Source: Heterostelium multicystogenum (taxonomy: Eukaryota > Evosea > Eumycetozoa > Acytosteliales > Acytosteliaceae). Taken from it: a stretch of 64,000 nt of DNA. The stretch's first letter is position 1. Each line of letters opens with the position of its first letter. The notes beneath the pieces were generated by a model. It was given only the letters and a program-made list of their open reading frames with translations. It had not been told where the DNA came from and made no database searches. The translations under genes and the position numbers were made by a program. Where the stretch lies: contig RCNN01000057.1 in the NCBI GenBank assembly GCA_003667245.1, positions 1 through 64,000 of the forward strand, written 5' to 3'. Below are positions 50,241 through 60,591 of the stretch, piece by piece.

Positions 50241-51534
50241 ATGGCAACTGGAGATTTTTGAAAATGACGTATTTGTATTTTTAGACAAGCCAGCTGATCA
50301 GGATGAGTATGATAAGTTGTTAGATTACCATATCTGAGCTTGGTGGTACTGTTGCAAGATCTGTTGGTAAAAAAGTAAGTTATCGATAGCTTCAGAGGTA
50401 ATAAAGAATAGAAGTTTAGACACTTACCTGCTTGAACTACACCATCTTATAATAGACTACATTGGCAATTTGTGATGATATAAACTTGACATCTGAAATT
50501 GAGAAAAGCGACAAGGCAGGTGTTACCATCGTTAAGAAAGAGTTCATTACAGAGTCAATCAAACAATCCAAGAGATTAGAACCAAAAGACTATCTTTTAA
50601 GAGCAGGTAATTAGCAGTGCATTGTATTTTTGAAATGAATCTCTTTTAACATTGTTGGCGTTGTTGACTTCATTCATTAGACAAAAAGAGAAAGGAAGCT
50701 GATGGTGATGTAGATGGATCGGGTGTTGCGGCCTCAGCAGATAGTACAGCTACCAATGGCGATGGATCTTCTGCTAAGAAGGCAAAGGTTGACCCACCTA
50801 AATACCAGGCATTCGAGCCAGGTTGTGTCTGGTGCGGAACTTGCACAGACCCTGTCGAGGGTGAATCTCATCCAATGTTTATGAGAATCTTGAAGTTTGA
50901 CGAGAAGACCTCAGCCTCGAGGGTGAAACAGAGTGGCCAACTATTGATAACACAAAATCAAAGTTCAGAGCCACCATTGTTGGCGACCAGTTTTTGCTTG
51001 ACGACTACGAAACCTATTGACAACGATGTACTTCAACCAACTAAATACGAACTCAAGATTGTCACCAACCCAAACAATGGAAAAGTATCGCTTGACGGTT
51101 CATCGGAGGACAAGAGTGTCACCGTCAAGCTGATGATGTCAAAGAAAGAGAAGATTGTTCACTTGCCATTCTTAACCGACGGCAAAGAGTTTGAAGGAAA
51201 ACTCTTACAAGAGTTCACAATGGCACTCAAAGTCACTGGAAGAAAGGCAGAGAAGATGCTGGAAGGAACCATCGATTGGACATCACTCTCTACCAAAACT
51301 AAATTCAAGGAACTATCGACGGAAACTCAGTCAAATTCACAGAGTATGAAGTAGTAACAGGTGACGGTGTAGATTTTACCAGTCGAATACAGCGGTGAAT
51401 TCAAATCAAACACAACCAACGGATCAGCAGCACACCCAATTGACAGTAGAATAGAAGGTGACTATAAAACTCGAGAGTGGAATATATGGAAAGTTCATTT
51501 TTGGAAAAAGCTTAAAATATCCTCATTAAAATAG
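50241..51534 (+). CDS. BRCT-domain protein with beta-rich C-terminal region
   Basis: Begins MATGDF at 50241. Exons up to about 50606 encode a BRCT domain: ISELGGTVARSVGKK, TLAICDDINLTSEIEKSDKA, GVTIVKKEFITESIKQSKRL. This form resembles the BRCT of dictyostelid poly(ADP-ribose) polymerases. A Lys-rich, nuclear-signal-like linker (KKRKEADGD...SSAKKAKV) follows. Then comes a beta-rich region starting GCVWCGTCTDPVEGESHPMF and containing EGTIDWTSLSTKTKFKGTI and YEVVTGDGVD, ending WKVHFWKKLKISSLK at 51534. No PARP catalytic domain is present. Introns near 50375-50457 and 50607-50681; frameshifts near 50265, 50328, 50965, 51308 and 51385. A DNA-damage-associated nuclear role is inferred from the BRCT domain only. 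Confidence 0.65.
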
Positions 51535-51599
51535 CATGTATAAACAAAGCACATCAATGATTCTGATTTATTTGTGTTGTTGGTAACCAATTGAAGTCC

Positions 51600-51908
51600 T
51601 CAAGATTGATACTTGACAATGTGTGCTGTATTTTCCTCAGGATCATATTTTCCGAAATGGGATCATTGGCACTTTAAGTATCCAAGTCAAAAGTGATGCC
51701 ATCTACCTGCAAACAACAAGTAGCAACTTGTTTATTTGCAATCTTTTGGTGCATTCCTAAATATCTATTTTGGATCATGACACTAAGTTTAAAATGATCT
51801 GATGAAACTTTAACTTAAAAAAAAAAAAAAAGAACTTACAATATCCATTCCCTCCACCAAAATCAATCAGAACATGTTGTGTCTTATCTGAGAGTTCACA
51901 CACTACAT
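51600..51908 (-). pseudogene. Possible gene relic with a GGGNGY motif
   Basis: Exon-like segment 51840-51908, with an ag acceptor before it and a gtaag donor after it, reads VVCELSDKTQHVLIDFGGGNGY. Joining it to 51718 and below gives a frame containing LGYLKCQ, then SHFGKYDPEENTAHIVKYQS, with in-frame TGA codons after HHF and CQ. The DFGGGNG stretch resembles a nucleotide or SAM-binding glycine loop, but the match is too short to name. The two stops and lack of recognisable flanking exons suggest a decayed gene. Low certainty. Confidence 0.3.
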
Positions 51909-52679
51909 CTATATAATGACATTTATAATGTGATATACAAGAACACAACAGGTGGACCTGAATTTAGATTTTTTTTAAAAAATCGTAAATCGTGTGAAAT
52001 ATCTTTTTTGGGACAAAAACTTCAAAAATCTATAAAATACAACGTTTTTTTAGGATGAGAACCACAATCTTTTTTTTCATCTAGATTGTTTTGTTGTTAG
52101 ATTTGGAATCTACAAGATTTTTGTTTTCAACTGGGCTTGTAAAATAGAAACAATTTTCTAACAAAATTAAAACTCTTTGGTGTGTGTGGGGCTTTGGTTA
52201 TAGGTTTTCCAGAAGTTGATGACCATCTTTTCCAAACAAAAATGGCAACTCATGTATGAAAAATACTTACTGAACAAGAACTTGATATTATGTTATTTTT
52301 TAATGTAATTTAACACAAGAGAGTTTTGTTGATGTTGGGAGTTAAAACTAAAATATTTTGATTTACAAATTCTATTTTCTTTTTCCTCAAGATATTTTCT
52401 TCAGAGATAATCTATTCAAAAGAGATTAATATATCTTTTTTTGTTTAAATTATTTGTAATATTTGTTTTGTATTATTAATATTATTGTTATTATCACTTT
52501 TTATATCTTTAGATATTAAAAATAGTGTATTCCTTATTTTTCCAAAGTTATAAATACTTTTTTTTTTCTAATTTCTTAAATATTTATTATTATTATTATT
52601 ATAATTATTTAATTTCTACAAAATAAAAAGTATTACAAATAGGAAAAGATAATTAATTTATAAATAGATAAAATAAAAA
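51909..52679. other. Intergenic, AT-rich
   Basis: About 770 bases before the large TIG/EGF gene, with T-runs and ATT repeats (52560-52620) typical of dictyostelid promoters. A further exon of the relic at 51600-51908 could be hidden here, but none is convincing. Confidence 0.4.
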
Positions 52680-55600
52680 ATGAAATCATTAAGATTCTCA
52701 TTAATAATGTTGGTAATGACAACATTGATGGTGGCTTCATTTGGAAAAGCACCATTGATCACAAAAATAGATAACCAAAATCCAAACAGAATGTGTACTG
52801 TCGGTAAATTCAATATCACCTTGGTTGGTTTGGGTTTCGAAAATAAATCCCAACGCCATATGCAGATTCTCTTCGAATCCTGTTGGAAAGAATGTTTCCT
52901 CACCAATCTACTTCATCAATTCAACTTATGTTAAATGTGAAGTTCCAGATCGTGTAGCCAACTCTTTAACACTTGACATTCTTTTGTCAGTATCGAACGA
53001 CGGAGTTGAATATTCAAACTATTACGAAATTAAATATACAGGTAGGATTAATTGATATAATTATGATTGTTATAAATACTAATTTAACATTTTGGAATAG
53101 GTAATTATCCATGGGCTGGTAACGTATTCCTGACTGGTCACGATCCAGATTTCCACGGTTTGCCAGGTTCAGGTAATGGAATGTACCTTCTGATAAAATC
53201 ATTGGACTTCTCAACTAAGGGTACTTGGAACAAAATTGATGTTCCAAATAGAAAGAAATTCCTTTAATGTTGAAAGCAAATTACCAGCCACTGGTCCAGA
53301 TGTAAAGTCCTCACTTAAAACATTTACCAATGCTTTGAACTTAACTGTATGTATATGATAGAAATTTTAACATTAATAGTAATGATTCTAATACTATTAT
53401 TACTTTTAGGTTGGTGTTCATTTTGATCACGTGGATTATTCAGAACTTCCAAATGCCAAATTGAGTGAATATTCAGCACTTGTCATTGCATCTGCTGGTG
53501 GTGGTTTACTTACAACTCGTGAAATTCGTGCACTTAACAGCTTGAAGCAAGATATCGCTTATTTCCTCAAGCAAGGTGGTGGTTTGGCTGCTTATGCCCA
53601 AGGTATCGGTTCATTTACTGTCACAAAAAATATCTCAGGTATTACTGATTGCCGAGTCGACGAAGCTTTTGCTTTTCTCCCAATCACTGTCCAATCTAGT
53701 CCAAAAATTACTCAACCATATGTGTATGTATATTTAGCAATTTAAATCAATGCTTCATACTTATATTATTTTTATAGAGCAACACAAGTTGGTGTTGATT
53801 GGTTTAATTTAACAACTGGAGATATCAACGATCCATCCCATTCTATTTTCGATCAAACTGGTGGTTTGGAGGTCATTACATATGATGCCAAGAATAAGAT
53901 TGTAACTTTGGCAGGTCAGATCAATCCATGTACAAACGATTGTAATGGAAATGGAAACTGTACTTGTGGTGAATGTTTCTGCAAACCAGGATATTCTGGA
54001 CCTTTCTGTGAGTGTGTTGGTGAAGCCACCTGTGAGGTCTGTGGTGACCATGTTATCCAAGGATCAGAACAATGTGATCTTGGTGAAGGTTGTTCAGCTA
54101 GCTGCAAATGTCTTCCTGGTTATGAAGTTACAGAGCCAATCAGTGTCAATTGCCAACTATTGCGTCCAAGAATCAATTCAACAACTTCCATCCCAACCTC
54201 AGGAGGTGTTGTAACTATGATTGGTAATAATCTCGGTGTAGACAATGGTGCAATTAGTATCTCAATTGGTGGTAAACCATGTACTGGAATTCAATTCCTC
54301 CAAAACAGTAAAAACATTATTACCTGCAATGGTCCAATTGGTGTTGGTGTTGGTCTTCCAATTTCAATCAACGCCTCCGGTAGAACAGGAGATGGTCTCG
54401 ATCATCCAACATTCTCATACTTGCCGCCAACTACAATTTCAGCTACTGAGGTTTTAACCAGTGGAGGAAAGTTATAGTAACTGGAACCAATTTTGGTAAT
54501 GATATTACCAAGATTACTGCTACCATTGGTGGAGTCAGTTGCCCAGTTACCTTAGCATCTCACACCACTCTTGAATGCAATATTCCATCTGGAAGTGGTT
54601 CCAACAAAGTAGTAGCTGTCAATGTTGCCACTCAACAGTCTCCTACCCAGGGTGCTGCAATTTTCAAATATTCAAATCCAACAATCTCACAAACTACAAA
54701 TGTTGATACTTCAGGTGGTACAGTCACAATCATTGGAACTAGTTTCGGTGATTCAACTGTTGCTCCAGTATCGATTTCCATTGAAAACGGTCCAACCTGT
54801 ACCATCCAAGAATTATTGTAGATCATACCATCATCATTTGTACCGCTTCAGAAGGAACTGGTGCCAACTATCCAATTTCAATTTCAGTTGATGGACTTGT
54901 CAGTCCAAAGGCAAAGTTCTCCTACATTGGTCCAGCCATTTCTCACAAGTTTGCTTCTCCATCGACTAATGGATCTACCATTACTATTATGGGATCAGAT
55001 TTTGGAAGCAAGAATGAGGACTTATCGGCCACAGTCAACGGTAAGCCATGCAGCAATGCTATCATCATCGTACCACATACCAAGATTCAATGTGATGCTC
55101 CAGAGTACTCAGGAACCAAATCTATCGTAATTACTGTAAATGGACAGTCATCTCCACCATTCGTATTCAACTATCAAAATCCAGTTATAACAGAGGTTTC
55201 ATCAATTCCAAAAGTGGAGGTTCCATTACAATTGATGGTGAGAACTTCTTTACTGACGACAGTTTGGTTTCAGTTACCGTCAACAATCTTCCATGCACTA
55301 GTCCAAAAGTCATTGTGCCTCATAAACAAATTACATGTAATGCCCCAGCCGGAACTGGAATGAAACCAGTTTATGTCACCGTTGATACACTTATCAGTAA
55401 TAACGGAACACTCGCTTATGATAGACCAGTTGTTAAAAAAGCCTTCCCATTCCTCTCAACAAAAGGAGGTGATATTCTCACCATTGTTGGTTCAAACTTT
55501 GGAAGTGACAGTTCACTTGTTGATATCCAATTAAATACTAATGATTGTACTGGAGTTGTCATTATCAATGATACAATGCTCACCTGTGTATCTCCATCAG

Positions 55601-57123
55601 GTACTGGAGCTCCATATCTTCGTGTAACAATTGATGGTGTCTATGTTGGAAAAGGTGACATGGTCATGTATGTCCAATCTCAAATCTTTTCAATTACTTC
55701 TGCACCAACTCAGGGTGGTCTAGTTACTTTGACTGGTGATAACTTTGGAAACGACAGATCTTTGATACAAGTTATGATTGGCGATTTATTGTGTGGTGAT
55801 GTCAGAGTTTTTAGTTCCAACACACCCAGCTGTCATGTATAGTATCTGAAGGTCGTCAATCACAACCAAAGATGGATGTCCAAACTATTGTCGATGATCG
55901 TAGAGGTGTCGCTGCTTCACTATTTGTCTATGATGGACCAGTAGTCAAGAGTGCAACTTTCCGTCAGTGTTAAGGGTGGAAGAGTTACCATCGATGGTGA
56001 GTCTTTTGGTATGTTCAGTGAAGACATAAAAGTCAAGATTCATGACAAGGACTGCACCTTTGGTCAAATATAGTTGTCCCACACTCTTCAATTTCATGTG
56101 ATCTCCCTGCTGGCAAAGGATTCTATCTCAATGTCAATGTTACAGTTTCCAACAAACCATCACCAGCAAACGAAGCATTCTCCTATGACGATGGTGCCGT
56201 TTGTGATGATCAACTTTGCAGCGGACATGGTCAATGTGTTGGAGGAATCTGTAACTGTTTTGATGGATGGTTTGGTCCAGTTTGTGACATCCCCAAGAAC
56301 AATACCGATCCAACAGCTGAACAACCTAAAGTCGAGGCCCAACAACACTAATCCTAATGCACATATTGTCCTACCAACCAATGAAACAATCAACATCTTC
56401 ATCAAAGAAATCCGTGAGTTGGATGATGTGAAAATTCTTAAAGTATATCCAGTTTCCGAGCTCCTCTGGAAATTCACAGCCAATGCCACCGAAGAGTTCC
56501 TACACTGGAACTATACTATCGAATTGGAAAACAAACAGATCGTCGTAGTTCAGATTCAATACTTCCTCAAGAGCAAACAAATCGAGTTTGCCAGACAGAA
56601 TCTCTCTCTAGATGCTGGAAATGTTAAGTTCTCTGTTGATGTTGTCGATTGGAGTTTCAGCTCACCACTCAACACCCTTGATATTGTGATGAGTGCATCA
56701 GTACAAGGTGCACCCAACCAGTGCTATGAAGAAGGTGACCTCGGGAATCGACCAGAACGCCAACGGAGACAACCTCCATTGGCTTAGATTCAATCAAAAC
56801 GGCCACTCGCTCTACGGTAGATTCTCCAACCGTGGTATTACTGACGATGCTATCATCCCAGTTTCCCAAAAGGTGATTTCGCGTGAAGAAGACGGATCAA
56901 AGGTTGACATTGCAATTTCAGTTCCTAACTTCAAGCGTCGTTGTCAAATCGATCCAGACTTTTCAGTGCTCCTTGGCAAGGTAAAATCAAAACCAACTGT
57001 TCAGCCAAAGAATCATTCAAGTGGTGGATTCCAGTCTCAGTCGTTGGTGGTGTAGCAGTTGCTGGTGCAGCAACAGGTGCAGCCATCTACAAGCGTAAAT
57101 TGATTCGTGCAAAAGATGTATGA
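52680..57123 (+). CDS. Large TIG/EGF/ComC-domain single-pass surface protein with a GATase-like segment
   Basis: Exons 52680-53041, 53101-53346, 53410-53722 and 53778-57123 join in frame. Order: a signal peptide (MKSLRFSLIMLVMTTLMVAS); a TIG-like beta domain; a segment YSALVIASAGGGLLTTREI ... IAYFLKQGGGLAAYAQG, resembling a class-I glutamine-amidotransferase fold; a Cys-rich EGF-like module (CTNDCNGNGNCTCGECFC, about 53930); about six TIG repeats marked by recurring 'TSGGxVTIxGxNFG' starts (54190-55950); a second EGF-like module (CSGHGQCVGGICNCFDGW, about 56220); the ComC-type domain (IFIKEIRELDDVKILKVYPV ... VVDWSFSSPLNTLDIV); a TM helix (VSVVGGVAVAGAATGAAIY); and a short basic tail. Shifts near 52840, 53265, 54475, 54820, 55215, 55840, 55965, 56070, 56340 and 56735 are taken as sequence errors. 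Cell-surface recognition is inference. Confidence 0.8.
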
Positions 57124-57451
57124 AATGAGAGCATCAACAAAATTGAGCAAATTCAGCGTTAACTAAATTATCAATAAATATAAACAAGTTTTAATTAAAA
57201 TAGTTGTTTTTTGTATCTTTTGTACTTGGAGCTTTTGTTACTCTCATTTGAATGTTACTAAAAAAGTAAAAAAACAAATCAGTGATTCTCAAATATCTTA
57301 AGATTCTATTAATTTAACATAAATGACATTGAATAATAATTAATTAGATAAAAGAGAAAAATTGATTGATAAAATTGTTTAATGAGATGACATTTTCATT
57401 TATATTTCCATCAAAGACTTTAGTGTATGATGTATATAAAAATCAAACAAT
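57124..57451. other. Intergenic, AT-rich
   Basis: About 330 bases between convergent ends of the large surface-protein gene (+) and the small ORF at 57452-57577 (-). AT-rich, with AATAAA-type 3' end signals near 57170. No feature seen. Confidence 0.4.
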
Positions 57452-57577
57452 TTATTTTGCCCAGTCTTTACCAGGGGTTTGAATAAATGGATTTTTGTTT
57501 CTTACAGGATTTCCATTCGGGTTGATAGGTCTAATGGGGATGTAGCTTGAAATAATTGGTTTCCAAGTGATGTCCAT
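57452..57577 (-). CDS. 41-residue small protein
   Basis: An ATG at 57577 starts MDITWKPIISSYIPIRPINP, continuing to ...NPFIQTPGKDWAK with TAA at 57452-57454. It is rich in Pro/Ile/Asn with two Trp, and codon choice matches the neighbours. An acceptor (catttag) lies three bases upstream of the ATG, and a matching donor (gaag|gtaaat) about 85 bases earlier, so a 5'-leader intron is likely. No named family recognised; small respiratory-chain subunits look similar in size. Coding status rests on composition and the intron signal. Confidence 0.45.
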   Translation of the reverse strand: MDITWKPIISSYIPIRPINPNGNPVRNKNPFIQTPGKDWAK

Positions 57578-57760
57578 TTCTAAATGAAAAACTAACCTCC
57601 TTTGTATAATATAGAATTTATAAATAAATGACTTAAGGGAATAGAGTAGTTAATTTAAATATTTACCTTCTTATATATATCTTCAAAGAAATTAAAAAGA
57701 AAAAAAAGAAGAAAAGAATGATACTCTTTAATTCAACAAATTATCATTCTATTGATTGAC

Positions 57761-57922
57761 ATGGAAAAATAAACAAAAAATAAAAAATCTAAAGTGTCAG
57801 TTCATTTCCAAAAAGGAACCTGGAGAAAATTACCGAAAAGACAACCCTGGATATTCTACACTCGAATTGGAGAAATAGACATTCATCTCAATGATGATAT
57901 CCTCAACATGACATCAAAATAA
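57761..57922 (+). CDS. Small basic protein or terminal exon
   Basis: The frame from ATG 57761 has a TAA after three codons, but from 57773 it is open to TAA 57920-57922. It reads KKSKVSVHFQKGTWRKLPKR then QPWIFYTRIGEIDIHLNDDI and LNMTSK. Composition (two Trp, mixed charges, dictyostelid codon use) looks like real protein. Either the early stop is a sequence error and this is a protein of about 53 residues, or it is the last exon of a gene whose start I cannot see. Function unknown. Confidence 0.35.
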
Positions 57923-58060
57923 TAGTTGTTATTATATATTTAGAGACTCTGGATTTCTCCATAGAGAGTAGAATAGAATATAAAAAAAATAAAGATCTGT
58001 TTGATTTAAAATTATGTTAAAAATATAGTTTATATCTTTTGTGAAGCTAAATCATTTGAA

Positions 58061-60227
58061 TCAATCGTCGTCCTCTGTGTTTTTCATCAATTCAAAAATC
58101 CTTCTTGTGATAGCTCTACGCATCCATTTGCTTCATTCTCTTTTTACCTTCTTTTTGTTTGTCGAGAAGCTTTCTTTCGTCTGGTGATGTCACCACCGTA
58201 GCACTTGGCTGTTACGTCTTTTCTCATGGCGGAAATGTTTTCACGTGCCAGGACATCGTTTCCGACCGCTGCCTGAATGGCCACTGTAAACATTTGTCTG
58301 TCAATGATCTTCTTGAGACGCTTTACCAGAGAACGAGCATGTGGCGATGCTCTTGTCTTATGTACAATCGATGAGAGCGAGTCGACTTCCTCGCCATTAA
58401 GCATAACCTTGACTTTAACCACGTCGGAGGGGCATAGCCATTGTCTTCGTAGTCGAGTGAGGCATATCCAGATGAGATACGCTTGAGGTTGTCAAAGAAA
58501 TCAGTTATAATTTCTGAGAGAGGGAATTGGAATGAGAGCTTCATACGTCCACCCTCCAGGGCCTCATGGTCGACCTGGACACCACGGTGATCTATGCACA
58601 GCTTAAGAATCGCGCCAAAGTACTCGTTGGGTGCGACGATTTTGCCAATGATCATGGGCTCTTCGGTTCTCAAGATGAACTCTGATGCTGGATATTCAGC
58701 TGGGTTGGAAATCAACTTTTCTGTGCCGTCACGCATGAAGACTTTTGTAGGGTACAGTTGGTGGAGTAGCAATGACGACTTGTCCATACTCCTGTTCTAA
58801 ACGCTGTAGAATTACATCCATATGCAATAGTCCAAGGATCCACAACGGAAACCCATTCCCAAAGCGACCGATGTCTCTTTCGATGTGCAGATTGAATTGT
58901 CAGTTAGCATGAGCTTTTCAAATGCTTCTTTCAGGGGCACATAGTCGAGGTTGTCAATCGGATAGACACCAGCAAACACCATTTGCTTAGCCGGCTTGAA
59001 ACCGGGCAATGGCTCTACCGGTGAGTCACGCTTGAAGAAAGTGTCACCAACACGTGCTTCTTGTGTTGTCTTCATACCTGGTGTGATATATCCCACTTGT
59101 CCAGTGCGCAGCTCACCAGTTGACTCCTGCTCAGGGTGCATGACACCGAGGTCTAGCACTTCGTAGGTTTGTCCACTTGCAGCTGACTGAATGATGTCTC
59201 CTTTCTTGATTGATCCGTCGACGACATTGATGAGACAAATGACACCACGGAAACGATCGAACCAGCTATCAAATAGAAGTGCTTTGAATGGGGCTTTTGT
59301 GTCACCCTGCGGGGGTGGAATTCTGTCGATTACCGCTGGCAGAATGTCGGTGATTCCAACACCTGACTTGGCACTCACACAAACCACATCGTTTGGATGG
59401 AAGCCAAATGTATTCTTGAGCTGCTCCTTTACCATTTCAACGTTTGCTGTTGGTAGATCGATCTTGTTGATGACAGGAACAACTTCCAAGCCGCTGTCTA
59501 GTGCCAGATAGTAGTTTGCCATTGTCTGTGCCTGCACACCTTGGCAAGCATCGACAACAAGCAGCGCACCCTGACACGCCATTAGCGATCTTGAAACCTC
59601 GTAGTTGAAATCCACATGACCAGGAGTATCGATTAAATTCAATAGATAGCGCTTTCCATCGTCGCGATTCTTGTATATCATCGAACAAGACTGTGCTTTG
59701 ACAGTGATACCACGCTCCTTTTCGACCTGTAGCTTATCGAGGTACTGCTCCCTTCGGTTGTCATGCTTAATCTGCTTGGTGTGATCCAAGCTGTCTTCAC
59801 CACTTCCATAGATGTTCTTTGGGAGAGTGCCAGTCAACGACAGCAGCTTCGTACTCAGTGTTGTCTTACCATGATCGATATGTGCAATGATACTGAAGTT
59901 TCTAACTTTATCAATTGTAAATTCATTTACATCTACCTATTTAAGTCAAGCTGTTTATGTTAATTATTCGCTCTAGAGCAACTAGTCGAATCACCCATAA
60001 TCTATAGATTATCGTTTGGTTATTTGGGTCTTTACTTTTTCTTTATCCTTATCAGCTGAGCCAGCTGAACTATAGTATCGTTTTATTGTCTGTGCAAATG
60101 CAGATGATGTATTGACGAACGACAGTGATCTTCTATGAATCGAATGAAATAAGTGCACTGCACTGCCACCACTGACGGCTACACTGGTGCTACCAATGTT
60201 TGCACAGTGTTTAATTAAGCCGATCAT
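58061..60227 (-). CDS. guf1: Mitochondrial translation factor GUF1 (LepA/EF4)
   Basis: Exon 1 from ATG 60227 encodes a basic, Ser/Ala-rich presequence ([20 protein letters not shown] ... [16 protein letters not shown]). After an intron ending near 59943 comes [18 protein letters not shown] (G1), then RGITVKAQ (G2), [10 protein letters not shown] (G3), NKIDLP (G4) and the SAKSG element (G5): a translational GTPase. The long shared body, [10 protein letters not shown] and the C-terminal [11 protein letters not shown], followed by a Lys-rich end, identify LepA/GUF1 rather than EF-G. It acts on the mitochondrial ribosome and promotes back-translocation. Shifts near 58833 (one missing G), 58745 (one extra A), 58430 and 58160 are homopolymer-type. 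With these bridged the gene is full length, ending at TGA 58061-58063. Confidence 0.9.
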
Positions 60228-60393
60228 TTCTCATCAGACCAACACATGTATATTAATCTGAAATCTCAAAGTTTAGACAACCCTTATGACGAAATTAGAA
60301 ATTTGTACAAAAAAAAACAAAGTCGAATTAATTTAAAAAAACTAAAGATCAATCAATATTCTAAAATAAGAAATTACAATCATACTATATAGG

Positions 60394-60559
60394 ATGAAAT
60401 TCCAAGTAACTAATCAATACACATATTACTTTAACATTTGTGGAACTGATCCAACATGCACAACCAATTTGAATACAGATGGAATATCTATTTCTCAAAA
60501 AGGAAGTAATTTCTTTGAAGATACTGGTCAAACATTAACAGGTGTTTTGGCTCGAAATG
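60394..60559 (+). pseudogene. Orphan exon resembling an MRH/mannose-6-phosphate-receptor-type domain
   Basis: Preceded by a tatatag acceptor and ended by a gtaaat donor, it reads MKFQVTNQYTYYFNICGTDP, then TCTTNLNTDGISISQKGSNF and FEDTGQTLTGVLARN. The YYFNIC...C spacing with a later Gln and Gly is the pattern of MRH/Atg27-type lumenal domains. No matching exon follows: the DNA runs directly into the 3' end of the FNIP copy on the other strand. I read it as a piece of a truncated gene. Family assignment is tentative. Confidence 0.4.
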
Positions 60560-60591
60560 GTAAATGATAATTACTAATAATCAAAGTTTTA

